Both the position numbers and the translations under genes were made by a program. A DNA stretch of 64,000 nt from Prevotella sp. GTDB taxonomy: Bacteria > Bacteroidota > Bacteroidia > Bacteroidales > Bacteroidaceae. The stretch covers positions 22,971-86,970 of the forward strand of contig JAGCZA010000027.1 in assembly GCA_017960525.1 (NCBI GenBank). Direction: 5' to 3'. Below, in pieces: positions 43,682 through 52,378 of the stretch (positions are counted from its first letter, which is position 1; the number at the start of each line of letters is the position of its first letter). A model generated the notes under the pieces. That model was not told where the DNA came from and ran no database searches. It saw only the letters and a program-made list of their open reading frames with translations.

Positions 43682-46183
43682 TTAAAGACATTTGAACGTA
43701 TAGGACCTACCGGGCGTGGTCTCCACGTCGTACTCGTAGACCTTGCGGAGGTCGGCTTTGGGTGTCTGCTGCAACTCTTTAGAACGCAGCGGCTGCTTCA
43801 CCTCGGCAGGAGCCAGCAGCGGGTTGGGGCAGGTGCCTTTGGCTACGGTGAGATTCTTGTCGTTGAGCGGCCAGTAGGAGCGCAGGCGCAGCGTGCCGCC
43901 CAGCGTGGAGCTGACGGTTACGGTCTGGGGCTTGCCCTTCTGCCACTTCACGTCCAGCGTGAACCCGCCACGAGCGCGCAGGCCCTTGACCTCGCCGTCG
44001 GCCCAGTCGGCAGGCAGGGCGGGCAGCACGTGGACGGCACCGTCGTGGCTCTGCAGCAGCATTTCGCAAATGCCTGCCGAGACGCCGAAGTTGCCGTCGA
44101 TCTGGAACGGCGGGTGCGCGTCGAACAGGTTGGGATAGGTGCGCCCGTCAGGATATTCGCGCATCTTCGAGTCATCGGGCAGCAGGTGCAGCATATTCTT
44201 GATAATCTGGAAGGCGTGATCGCCGTCGAGCATACGTGCCCAGAAGTTGGTCTTCCAGCCCAAGCTCCAGCCCGTCGCCTTGTCGCCGCGCTGTTTGAGC
44301 GTGTTGGCGGCAGCAGCGAAGAGGTCGGGGTGGGAGTAGGGAGAGATTTGGTTCGAGGGATAGAGGCCGTAGAGGTGGCTGATGTGGCGGTGCTCGTCCT
44401 TCGGGTCGTCGGCATCGATGAGCCACTCCTGCAGCTGGCCGTAGCGGCCTATCTGCATAGGTGGCAGATTCGTCAGCTGGAAGCGGAGGTTGGCGGCAAA
44501 GAGACTGTCGCAGCCCAGCACCTTGGCGGCTTGGAGCGTCTGCGAGAGCACGTCGAAGGCAATCTGGTTGTCCATAGTCGAGCCGGCGGTGACGTTGGTG
44601 CCCTTGCCACGCGGGCCGTGCTCCGGCGACACCGTGGGCACGGTCATCAGCCATCCGGCGGCCTGCTTCATTTCTCCCCCAGCGGGATAGACCTGCATAT
44701 AGTCGAGCAGGAACTCGGCGGCGCCCTTCAGCACGGGGTAGTACTCCGAGAGGAACTGCTTGTCGCCCGTGTAGAGGTAATGCTGCCAGATGTGCGTCGT
44801 CAGCCAGGCGCCGCCCGTGGGGAACATGCCCCAGGGTGTGCCGTCGACGGGGCCGGCAATGCGCCACAGGTCGGTGTTGTGGTGGGCCACCCAGCCCTTG
44901 CAGCCATACATTTCTTTGGCCGTCTTGGCACCCGTCTCGCTCAGGTCGCGAATCATCGAGAACAGCGGCTGCTGCGTCTCGGCGAGGTTGCCGATGAGGG
45001 CAGGCCAGTAGTTCATCTCGGCGTTGATGTTGATGGTGTATTTCGAGTCCCACGGGGCGTTCATCTTGTCGTTCCACACGCCCTGCAGGTTGGCGGGCTG
45101 TCCGCCAGGCTGGCTTGACGAAATCAACAGATAGCGCCCGTACTGCATCATCAGCGAGACGAGGTCGAGGTCGGTCTGCGACTGCTCGAAGGCCGACACA
45201 CGCTTGTCGGTCTCTAAAGCGGAGTTAGCCGACTTCGGCAACGAGAGGCTGACGCGGTTGTACTGTTCCTGGTATTTCTTGACATGGTCGGCCAGCAGCT
45301 TTTTGTACGGCTTTTCTGCGACAGCGGCTAACACCTTCATTACTTTTCCGTTAGCATCGCCAGTAATATTGCGGTAGTTCACATAGTTGGTGGCAGCGGC
45401 AATATAAAGATAGACCGTCGTGGCCTTGGTAACAGAGACTGCCCCCTGGTTGCCGCCAGACACGAGGCCGTCAGTCTTGATGGAAACCCGACACGCTGCC
45501 TTCAGTCCCGGCTGAATGCCTTCCTGCTCTACGCCATCGACAGTGGCACAGAGTTCGGCTTCATTCCAACCGTCCTGCCAGCCTGAAATTGTTCCTATCA
45601 GCGGTTCACAAGTGTTATGCAGCTGGGATGTGAAATCCACGTCGAGCGACAGGGCGCCTTTCTTGCCTGCCGTCAGGCGGACGACGATGACGTTGTCGGC
45701 CTGCGAGGCGAAGACGGTACGCTCGTACTTCACACCGTTATATATATAGGAAGTGGTGGCGGTGGCATCGCCGAGGTTCAGCGCCCGCTCATATTTCGTC
45801 ACGTCCTTGTGGCCCAGCGTCAGCTTCACGCTGCCCATCGGGAGGAAGCGCATACCGTGAGGGCCTTTGATAAAGTGCTTGTCGATGAGCTTGGCGGCCT
45901 CGCCCTCCTTGCCTTCGAAGATAAGGCGTCGCACCTCTGGCAGGGCCGCCATCGATTCGCTGCTGTTGTTGCTGTGAGGACTTCCGCTCCAGAAGGTCTC
46001 CTCGTTGAGCTGGATTTCCTCCACGTCGGTGCCGCCGTAGACCATTGCGCCCAGATGGCTGTTGCCTATGGGCAGGGCTTCCAGCCAGTGGCGGGCGGGT
46101 TGGCTGTACCACAGCCGGTGCTGCTGTGCCGTCGTGGCCGTGACGGTGCAGGCCACAAGCACGGTCATGATCAGTTTCTTCAT
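43682..46183 (-). CDS. GH95 alpha-L-fucosidase / alpha-L-galactosidase
   Basis: 833 residues. Signal peptide (MKKLIMTVLVACTVTATTAQ). N-terminal beta-sandwich with PARHWLEALPIGNSHLGAMVYGG and EIQLNEETFWSGSPH; (alpha/alpha)6 barrel with NLQGVWNDKMNAPWDSKYTININAEMNYWPAL (the catalytic Asn pair region) and PFQIDGNFGVSAGICEMLLQS (catalytic Asp). Full length. Removes terminal fucose or, in xylan contexts, L-galactose side chains. 12 bp upstream of the GH43 gene and 4 bp after the esterase gene in the same operon. Confidence 0.93.
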   Translation of the reverse strand: MKKLIMTVLVACTVTATTAQQHRLWYSQPARHWLEALPIGNSHLGAMVYGGTDVEEIQLNEETFWSGSPHSNNSSESMAALPEVRRLIFEGKEGEAAKLIDKHFIKGPHGMRFLPMGSVKLTLGHKDVTKYERALNLGDATATTSYIYNGVKYERTVFASQADNVIVVRLTAGKKGALSLDVDFTSQLHNTCEPLIGTISGWQDGWNEAELCATVDGVEQEGIQPGLKAACRVSIKTDGLVSGGNQGAVSVTKATTVYLYIAAATNYVNYRNITGDANGKVMKVLAAVAEKPYKKLLADHVKKYQEQYNRVSLSLPKSANSALETDKRVSAFEQSQTDLDLVSLMMQYGRYLLISSSQPGGQPANLQGVWNDKMNAPWDSKYTININAEMNYWPALIGNLAETQQPLFSMIRDLSETGAKTAKEMYGCKGWVAHHNTDLWRIAGPVDGTPWGMFPTGGAWLTTHIWQHYLYTGDKQFLSEYYPVLKGAAEFLLDYMQVYPAGGEMKQAAGWLMTVPTVSPEHGPRGKGTNVTAGSTMDNQIAFDVLSQTLQAAKVLGCDSLFAANLRFQLTNLPPMQIGRYGQLQEWLIDADDPKDEHRHISHLYGLYPSNQISPYSHPDLFAAAANTLKQRGDKATGWSLGWKTNFWARMLDGDHAFQIIKNMLHLLPDDSKMREYPDGRTYPNLFDAHPPFQIDGNFGVSAGICEMLLQSHDGAVHVLPALPADWADGEVKGLRARGGFTLDVKWQKGKPQTVTVSSTLGGTLRLRSYWPLNDKNLTVAKGTCPNPLLAPAEVKQPLRSKELQQTPKADLRKVYEYDVETTPGRSYTFKCL

Positions 46184-46187
46184 CGTT

Positions 46188-47951
46188 TTATTTCTTTAGT
46201 GCCTCGAAGCGGGCGTTCTTCTCTATCGTCCATCCCTGGCGTGTGGACAGTTCGCAGTCTTTGCCCACAAACATCTTGCCGGCCTGACGCTGGCCCTTCA
46301 ACTGCCAGTCGAGCCAAGCCAGTGCCACTACCGAGAACTCGCCGCCGTGGGGCTGGCGGTAGGTGCCGCCGTGGCCCACGGGGAAGTTGGTGGCGCAGGC
46401 CGGCACGTGGCTGATGCGGCTGAAGTCGTCCATACCGTTCTCGTAGGCAATGTCTTCCTTACCGCCCAGGATGTAGATAATGGGCGTGTGGATTTCGTTA
46501 AGTTTCTCCTTCGGCGGCATGGGCATACCTCCGACGGCCTGTGAGGCATTGTCTCTCTTGAAGAGGCCGCTGTTGCAAATCATAAGGGTCTTAATGCGCG
46601 GGTCGGCGCAGTTATACAGGGTCTGCAGGCCGCCGCACGACATGCCTGCCACGCAGATGGCGCCCACGTCAATCTTCTGATAATAAGGCGAGCCGGGATT
46701 GGCGTTCTGGCGGATAATCCAGTCGATGCTCTCAATCTGCTGTTCCGACCTCGACATCGGGCCTCTGTACCACTCGTCGGTCATAGGGATATTGCCCGTA
46801 GCCAACACGATATAGCCGTGGGAGGCAATCTCGTTGAGGAAGTTGATGTGCTCAAAAGGCGAGTTGGAGCAGGCGCCGTTGCCCCAGACCAGCACCGGCA
46901 GTTTTTTCTTAGGGCCGAAGGGGGTGAGGTCTTTTGGCAGCAGCAGCGTGTGTTCGGGCAGCGACTGCTCTTCTTTCATAATTGCCTTGTAGGGACCAGA
47001 GCCGCCGTCCTCGACAATGCGCTGCTTGGGACCCTTGGCAGCCGCCTCCTTCAGGAAGAACTTGGTCATCTGCTGGAAGGTGGTGTCGTTGAACGTCACC
47101 GGGCCGTGCTGGCCACCGGCCACGCTGACGAAGCGCTCCAGCCGTCCGGCCTTCTTCAGGGCCTCGGAGAAGAAGACTCCCTGACAGTGGGGCACCACAT
47201 TGTCGGCATCGCCGTGGAACACGAGGAAGCGCGGGCACTCCTGACTGACGTAAGTGATGGGACTGATGAGGGCCACCAGGTCGGGATTCTTGGCCGGGGC
47301 GCCACCGATAAGAGCGGCTTCAGGCGATTTCTCGTCCTTCACGGTCTTGCAGTTCTCCATGTGTGCCATATCCACCGGGCCGAACCAGTCGACCACAGCA
47401 TCGACATTGCTCGACTGCGAGCGGTTGCCGCCCACGGTGCCCTCCAGGTCAACGGTAGTATTGCCAATGGTGCAACTCTTCATGCCATTGGTCACGCCAG
47501 CCAGAGCCGACAGATGGCCGCCGCTGGAGAAACCAGTGATGCCGATGAACGACGTGTCAAGTTTGTACTCGGCAGCATGGGCACGGAGGAAGCGGATGGC
47601 ACCCTTCACGTCCTGAATCTGGGCGGGGAACTTGGCGTCGCCGCTGGAGCGGTGGTTGATACAAGCCACGGCAAAGCCGGCGTCGGTGAGCGGTTTGCCC
47701 ATCGACATATAGGTCATTGCCTTCATATTGTTCGAGAACCAAGCCGAGCCATAGATGGCCACAATCACCTTGTGGGGGCCTTCCGACGAGGAGGGCAGAT
47801 AGATGTCCATACGATGGGCCTCCAAGTCGTCACCGGCGTAGTTGATGTCCTTGTACGTGGCATTGTTTTCCGGCATCTGGAAGCCGGGCATCTGTGCCAT
47901 TGCCGCTGTGGTCATCCACAGCAGGGCAGAGAGAAGAAAAGTTTTTTTCAT
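46188..47951 (-). CDS. Secreted esterase with two alpha/beta-hydrolase domains
   Basis: 587 residues. Signal peptide MKKTFLLSALLWMTTAAMAQ. First domain (about 35-285) has YGSAWFSNN and nucleophile motif GFSSGGH, as in carboxylesterases of xylan/pectin clusters; second domain (about 310-560) has VWGNGACSNSP and nucleophile GMSCGGL. Both look intact. Probably an acetyl or hydroxycinnamoyl esterase acting on hemicellulose; the two active sites may differ in acyl group. First gene of the operon esterase-GH95-GH43, with the promoter at 48024-47994. Confidence 0.85.
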   Translation of the reverse strand: MKKTFLLSALLWMTTAAMAQMPGFQMPENNATYKDINYAGDDLEAHRMDIYLPSSSEGPHKVIVAIYGSAWFSNNMKAMTYMSMGKPLTDAGFAVACINHRSSGDAKFPAQIQDVKGAIRFLRAHAAEYKLDTSFIGITGFSSGGHLSALAGVTNGMKSCTIGNTTVDLEGTVGGNRSQSSNVDAVVDWFGPVDMAHMENCKTVKDEKSPEAALIGGAPAKNPDLVALISPITYVSQECPRFLVFHGDADNVVPHCQGVFFSEALKKAGRLERFVSVAGGQHGPVTFNDTTFQQMTKFFLKEAAAKGPKQRIVEDGGSGPYKAIMKEEQSLPEHTLLLPKDLTPFGPKKKLPVLVWGNGACSNSPFEHINFLNEIASHGYIVLATGNIPMTDEWYRGPMSRSEQQIESIDWIIRQNANPGSPYYQKIDVGAICVAGMSCGGLQTLYNCADPRIKTLMICNSGLFKRDNASQAVGGMPMPPKEKLNEIHTPIIYILGGKEDIAYENGMDDFSRISHVPACATNFPVGHGGTYRQPHGGEFSVVALAWLDWQLKGQRQAGKMFVGKDCELSTRQGWTIEKNARFEALKK

Positions 47952-47993
47952 TGCTTTTTCACTTTATTTGGGTTGATTTTCAGTTGTGTGCGG

Positions 47994-48024
47994 CAAAATT
48001 ACGAAAATAGAGACAAAGAGGCAA
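47994..48024 (-). promoter_or_regulatory. Promoter of the esterase-GH95-GH43 operon
   Basis: Minus strand TTG (48024-48022), 20-nt spacer, TAATTTTG (48001-47994); leader about 40 nt. Confidence 0.65.
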
Positions 48025-48202
48025 TCTCTGTCGTACCACTTTTTTTCTCTAATGTATCAAAATGGGTGTTGCTACAATAAAAGGCTCAGAATTATTTTGC
48101 CGCTGCCGCCCTTTTCTCTTAAACAAAGTTAAATATGGCGGGCGCAAGTGCAAGATTCCGGCTTTTCTCAGTTACATTTGCAGTAGAAACCCTAAAAATG
48201 CA

Positions 48203-49732
48203 ATGAAAACTATGGAAAAGAACATTTTGAACTTGGGCTTGGCGGCTGTGAGCCTGCTGGCCCTCTCATGCGGTGTCAGTGGCGACGTAGACGATGGCTA
48301 CAGCAGTATGCCTCAACAGGAAGCGTATACAACAACGAGCACAAATGACGGAATGGACGTGCCACAAGGTGGAGAGAGGTTTGGCGAATTTACCGACAAC
48401 CCGTTCATTTCCACCATCGAACAGCCCACAAGCACTTTCTCGATTGATGCCGACGGTGCTGCATACGCCATCGCAAGAAATTATCTGAACAGGGGGTACA
48501 GAGTGCCGGTATCGTCTGTCCGTATTGAGGAGTTGCTCAACTACTTCACCTTCGACTACGCCTCGCCGACCGACGGCCATCACGTGGCCATCAATGCCGA
48601 GGTGGACGAGTGCCCCTGGAACACGGCCCACAAATTGCTGCGCCTGGGCATCAAGGGAAAGGAACTCACCCAAAAGGAGACGCCGCTGGCCAACTACGTC
48701 TTCCTGGTCGATGTGTCAGGGTCGATGTATGGCAAAGACCGTCTCGACTTACTCAAATCGGGCCTCAGGGAACTCCTGCACCAACTGAATCCGAAAGACC
48801 GCATTTCCCTCATCACCTATAGCGGAAAGGTGGAGAAACTGCTGGAGTCGACTCCTGTCAGCGAGGCAGCAATCATCAGCAGTGCCATCGACAAACTCTC
48901 TGCCGACGGCGTGACGGCTGGAGGCGAGGCTTTGGATATGGCCTACAAGGAAGCCCTGGCCAACTACGACCCTGAGAAGAACAACCGTGTTATTATGGGC
49001 ACCGACGGCGACTTCAACGTGGGGGTCACCAGCACCGAAGCCCTCGTGGAGATGGTGGAAAGTTATGCACGGCAGGGCATCTATATGACGTGTCTGGGCT
49101 TCGGTTTCGGCAACCTGAACGACAATATGATGGAGAAAGTGAGCAATGCGGGCAACGGCACTTATTATTATATTGACAGCGAGAACGAGATGATGAAGGT
49201 ACTCGTCCACGAAAAAGACCGTTTCGTCAGCGTGGCCAACGACGTGAAGTGCCAGATTAGTTTCGACAGTACTCTCGTCAGCAAGTACCGCCTCATCGGC
49301 TACGAGAACAGGGTGATGGACAATCAGGACTTCGACGACGATGCCAAAGATGCAGGCGAGATAGGCGCCGGACAGACCATCACGGCCCTCTACGAACTGG
49401 AGTTGGCCGACAAGTCTCAGGGTGCAACCGCCGGGAGTGTGTTTGCCACCTTCGACCTCCGCTACAAGAAGTCGCTCGATGCCGCAAGCGAGACATTGCA
49501 GCAGAAACTCACTCTCGAAGACATCTTCAACAAGGCAGGGCGCAGTTCGGATATGCGCTTTGCAGCCGGTGTGGCCGCTTTCGGACTGGTGTTGCGCGAT
49601 TCGCCATACAAGGGCGACGCCACCTGTGATATGGCCGAAAAGCTCGTCGGTCAGGCCCTCGGCTTCGACCCGCATGGCTATCGGGCCGAACTGGTTGCAC
49701 TCATCAGAAAAGCAAAAGAAATGCAGAAATAA
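48203..49732 (+). CDS. VWA (YfbK-like) lipoprotein
   Basis: 509 residues from the ATG at 48203 (the frame opens at 48062, but the -7 element TACATTTG at 48173-48180 and the signal peptide decide). Lipobox LLALSC, then a Ser/Thr-rich linker; YfbK-type domain with STFSIDADGAAYAIARNYLNRGYRVPVSSVRIEELLNYF; von Willebrand A domain (about 175-345) with the metal site FLVDVSGSMYGKDRL (DxSxS). Such proteins are surface or periplasmic adhesion/scaffold proteins of unclear role. Start of a tight four-gene operon including an ECF sigma factor. Confidence 0.88.
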   Translation: MKTMEKNILNLGLAAVSLLALSCGVSGDVDDGYSSMPQQEAYTTTSTNDGMDVPQGGERFGEFTDNPFISTIEQPTSTFSIDADGAAYAIARNYLNRGYRVPVSSVRIEELLNYFTFDYASPTDGHHVAINAEVDECPWNTAHKLLRLGIKGKELTQKETPLANYVFLVDVSGSMYGKDRLDLLKSGLRELLHQLNPKDRISLITYSGKVEKLLESTPVSEAAIISSAIDKLSADGVTAGGEALDMAYKEALANYDPEKNNRVIMGTDGDFNVGVTSTEALVEMVESYARQGIYMTCLGFGFGNLNDNMMEKVSNAGNGTYYYIDSENEMMKVLVHEKDRFVSVANDVKCQISFDSTLVSKYRLIGYENRVMDNQDFDDDAKDAGEIGAGQTITALYELELADKSQGATAGSVFATFDLRYKKSLDAASETLQQKLTLEDIFNKAGRSSDMRFAAGVAAFGLVLRDSPYKGDATCDMAEKLVGQALGFDPHGYRAELVALIRKAKEMQK

Positions 49733-50295
49733 TGACAGGAAACACGAAAATGGCACTCTTTCTGGCGGCATTGCTGGCCTGTGTCGCCTGCGCCAAGCAA
49801 GGCGACGATGAAGGGGTTGCCTCTGATTATCAAGTGGATAAAGCGACCGCAATAGGTGAAGGCATCTACGACGGCGAATGGACCGTGGACCGCCAGGTGG
49901 TAGACACAGCACGGCTGACCGTCACCACCAAAGGTCTGAACGTCAGGATGCCGGAGACTTACATTGCGCAGCTGGCGGGAAATGCCATTGGTGCCACCGC
50001 CAAGAACCAGCCGGTGTGGCTGGCAATCACCCAGCAAGGCTATAGCAGTAGTGCTCAGTTCTTTACCGTGTCGCCGCCTATACAATACAGCGACGGAAAG
50101 GTCAGCATACAGCTGGTGTGGCAGTCAACACAGTTCGGAAGTGCCATCTACGACACCGACGTATGCCTGTGGACCATCGTGCTGCCTGTAGAGCGCATAC
50201 GGGTCACCACCAGACAGGATGGCGCAACGACCGGCACCACCGAGAAGACCGTGAACGTCACCCTCTGCTACAACGCCAGGAAGCGCATCAGATAG
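49732..50295 (+). CDS. Small lipoprotein of unknown function in the sigma-factor operon
   Basis: 187 residues. Signal peptide with lipobox LLACVACAKQ. The mature part is beta-rich (WTVDRQVVDTARLTVTTKGLNVRMP, VSIQLVWQSTQFGSAIYDTDVCLW) and matches no family I recognise with certainty. Its ATG shares a base with the stop of the VWA gene (TAATG) and the sigma-factor gene starts 5 bp after its stop, so it is translated with both. Probably an envelope sensor or client of the same regulon. Confidence 0.7.
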   Translation: MTGNTKMALFLAALLACVACAKQGDDEGVASDYQVDKATAIGEGIYDGEWTVDRQVVDTARLTVTTKGLNVRMPETYIAQLAGNAIGATAKNQPVWLAITQQGYSSSAQFFTVSPPIQYSDGKVSIQLVWQSTQFGSAIYDTDVCLWTIVLPVERIRVTTRQDGATTGTTEKTVNVTLCYNARKRIR

Positions 50296-50300
50296 GACTA

Positions 50301-50861
50301 ATGGAGACGGAGCAACAACTGCTGCTTGCTATCGGAAACGGCGACCGAGAGGCTTTACGCCGCTTCTATGAACGCTATGCGGGATATGCCACAGCCATCG
50401 CTTTGAGGTATATCCCGCAGCGTGAGCAAATGGCCGACGTGCTCCAGGACAGCTTTGTGAAGATGCTCACCTCCATACAGCAGTTCCAGTATCGTGGTGA
50501 AGGTTCTCTCAGGGGGTGGGTGGCAAGGATTGTGGCCAACGAGGCCGTTGACCATCTCAAGGACAAGGCTCGGCTGACGCTGACAGAGGAACTGCCCAAA
50601 ATCCCTGTACAAGAGGAGTGGAGTAATGGAGGTGAGGAGGACATCGACAATGTGACGCCCGAGGAACTCACAAGACTCATCGGACAATTGCCCGACAAGT
50701 ATCGGTTGGTGCTCAACCTTTTTGTCTTTGAGCAACTCCCGCATCGCGAGATTGCCAGTAGACTGGGCATCAAGGAGAGTACTTCGGCATCGCTTTTCTT
50801 CAGGGCAAAAAGACAGCTGGCAAAGCTGATAAGAGAACACTTAAACAAGCAGAAAGGATGA
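50301..50861 (+). CDS. ECF-type RNA polymerase sigma factor
   Basis: 186 residues from the ATG at 50301. Region 2 (about 20-85): ERYAGYATAIALRYIPQREQMADVLQDSFVKML and the -10-binding helix WVARIVANEAVDHLKD. Region 4 (about 125-180): LIGQLPDKYRLVLNLFVFEQLPHREIASRLGIKESTSASLFFRAKRQLAKLI. Length and layout are typical of Bacteroidetes ECF sigma factors. The 4-bp overlap with the next gene (anti-sigma-like) indicates stoichiometric control. Confidence 0.94.
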   Translation: METEQQLLLAIGNGDREALRRFYERYAGYATAIALRYIPQREQMADVLQDSFVKMLTSIQQFQYRGEGSLRGWVARIVANEAVDHLKDKARLTLTEELPKIPVQEEWSNGGEEDIDNVTPEELTRLIGQLPDKYRLVLNLFVFEQLPHREIASRLGIKESTSASLFFRAKRQLAKLIREHLNKQKG

Positions 50862-52126
50862 ACCAGGACAAGTGGACTGAACAATTGCGAAACAAGCTGG
50901 CCGACCACCAGGAGACCCCGCCAGAGGGGCTTTGGGAGAGGATTGAGGCCGCAACACCCTACTCGTCGAGGCGGGGGTCAGGCCGTACCCGCCTCATCAC
51001 TCTGCGCCGATGGGCCGTGGCTGCATCGACAGCTGCTTTGGTGGCTGTAGGAGGCTGGTGGTGGAGCGGTGAAAACATTGAGCCGCTGTCTAATTGTGAA
51101 ACGGAGTCAGGGATTGTTAATCCCCTCCAACAGACTGAAACTACCTTCCAACAGAAGAATGTAAATTCCCTCCAACAGACTGAAACTACCTTCCAACAGA
51201 AGAATGTAAAACCTCTCCAACAGAAACCCGTTATAGCGGAAGTCTTAACACCTAATATTCAGAAAGAGCAGACTGCGTCCCAGACCACTATCCCCGAAGA
51301 GGATGGGAATGGGGGCGGAGATTACGGATCCCTCCAAACAGAGAAAGGGCAGCAGGAAACGACAAAACAGACCCGTAAAGAACACCAAACGGACTTTGCC
51401 GGCCAACAGCCGTCGACAAATGCAGTGGGCCAACAAAAAAGACATAGTCTCACCTTGGGGCTATATGCCAACAATGGATTCGGAACTGAAAACAACGTTT
51501 CAGGAGTGCTGATGGGCAATGCTATGGCCAACGGTTTCAGCAATGCCTACGAGTCGGGGATTGCAAATCCCATAGCGGCCCGCCGTCAGGAACCTATTTT
51601 CCTTGCAGGCTATGAGGTTCTGCAGAGCCACCGACAACCTGTTTCCTTCGGACTGACGGTTGGTTATCAGCTTACTCCTCATCTCATACTGCATACCGGC
51701 ATTGTCTACACGAGACTCTCCTCAACCTTCAGCTATATTATGCGCGGTCAGCAAGTGGTCAAAGACCAGACGCTTCACTACGTTGGCCTACCGCTTGAAG
51801 CCAGCTACACATTATGGTCAAGCGGGGCGCTGAAGGCATACGCCACGGCAGGGTTGCAAGCCGACTGGAACATCAAAGCCACGCTGGTTGCTGAAGGCGT
51901 GGAGCAGCAGATGTCGAAAGACAGGATGCAGTGGTCAGCAGGTGCCAGTCTCGGATTGCAATACGACATCCTGCCCTTCTTGGGCGTCTATGCCGAGCCG
52001 GGTGTCAAGCACTATTTCGACAATGGCAGTCAGGTGCAGAATTTCTTCAAGGACAAGCCTACAAACTTCAGTCTACAGGTAGGGGCGCGCCTTAATCTTG
52101 GCGGCCTATGGCCTAATGAAAAGTGA
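50858..52126 (+). CDS. Anti-sigma-like protein fused to an outer-membrane beta-barrel domain
   Basis: 422 residues. Cytosolic segment (1-48, DKWTEQLRNKLADHQETPPEGLWERIEAATP) like the short anti-sigma tails of Bacteroidetes; one membrane helix (about 50-68, WAVAASTAALVAVGGWWW); a Gln/Thr-rich periplasmic linker with a 15-residue tandem repeat (QQTETTFQQKNV); and a C-terminal PorT/outer-membrane-barrel-like domain (about 190-422) ending in LNLGGL. If real, one chain would touch both membranes and could pass an envelope signal to the sigma factor. Whether the last domain sits in the outer membrane is inference. Confidence 0.75.
   Translation: MNQDKWTEQLRNKLADHQETPPEGLWERIEAATPYSSRRGSGRTRLITLRRWAVAASTAALVAVGGWWWSGENIEPLSNCETESGIVNPLQQTETTFQQKNVNSLQQTETTFQQKNVKPLQQKPVIAEVLTPNIQKEQTASQTTIPEEDGNGGGDYGSLQTEKGQQETTKQTRKEHQTDFAGQQPSTNAVGQQKRHSLTLGLYANNGFGTENNVSGVLMGNAMANGFSNAYESGIANPIAARRQEPIFLAGYEVLQSHRQPVSFGLTVGYQLTPHLILHTGIVYTRLSSTFSYIMRGQQVVKDQTLHYVGLPLEASYTLWSSGALKAYATAGLQADWNIKATLVAEGVEQQMSKDRMQWSAGASLGLQYDILPFLGVYAEPGVKHYFDNGSQVQNFFKDKPTNFSLQVGARLNLGGLWPNEK
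51125..51219 (+). repeat. 45-bp tandem repeat in the periplasmic linker
   Basis: Starts at 51125, 51170 and (partial) 51215; each CTCCAACAGACTGAAACTAC-type unit encodes 15 residues. The repeat keeps the frame, so linker length can vary. Confidence 0.85.
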
Positions 52127-52176
52127 GAAGTGAGAAGTGAAAAATGAGAGGTGAAAAAGCGAAAAGTGAAAAGAAA
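52121..52176 (+). repeat. Heptamer AAGTGAG-type repeats at the end of the operon
   Basis: About eight degenerate 7-bp units (AAGTGAG, AAGTGAG, AAGTGAA, AAATGAG, AGGTGAA ...) begin in the last codons of the anti-sigma/barrel gene and run into the gap before the tRNA. Confidence 0.75.
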
Positions 52177-52197
52177 AAGAAAAATAATGCAAGAAAA

Positions 52198-52229
52198 TTT
52201 GCTCAATTCAGAAAAAAGCAGTACCTTTG
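52198..52229 (+). promoter_or_regulatory. Promoter of the initiator tRNA
   Basis: TTTG (52198-52201), 20-nt spacer, TACCTTTG (52222-52229), 21 nt before the tRNA. Confidence 0.75.
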
Positions 52230-52250
52230 CACCCACAAAACAGGAAACAT

Positions 52251-52326
52251 CGCGGAGTGGAGCAGTTGGTAGCTCGCCAGGCTCATAACCTGGAGGTCGC
52301 ATGTTCGAGTCCTGCCTCCGCAACCA
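52251..52326 (+). tRNA. tRNA-fMet (CAT), initiator
   Basis: 76 nt including an encoded CCA end. Acceptor CGCGGAG/CTCCGCA has the C1-A72 mismatch of initiator tRNAs; anticodon loop CTCATAA in stem CCAGG/CCTGG; T-arm with GTTCGAGTC. The anticodon stem has two rather than three consecutive G-C pairs at the loop side, a small deviation from the standard initiator. Confidence 0.93.
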
Positions 52327-52378
52327 ATCTTGCCGCAAGTGCCCTCAATGATGTGCTTGCGGCTCATTTTTTAGGAGT

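Noticed and set aside
43325-45118. 597-residue plus-strand frame
   Set aside because: Shadow of the GH95 and GH43 genes; crosses the boundary of two real genes and shows no family motif.
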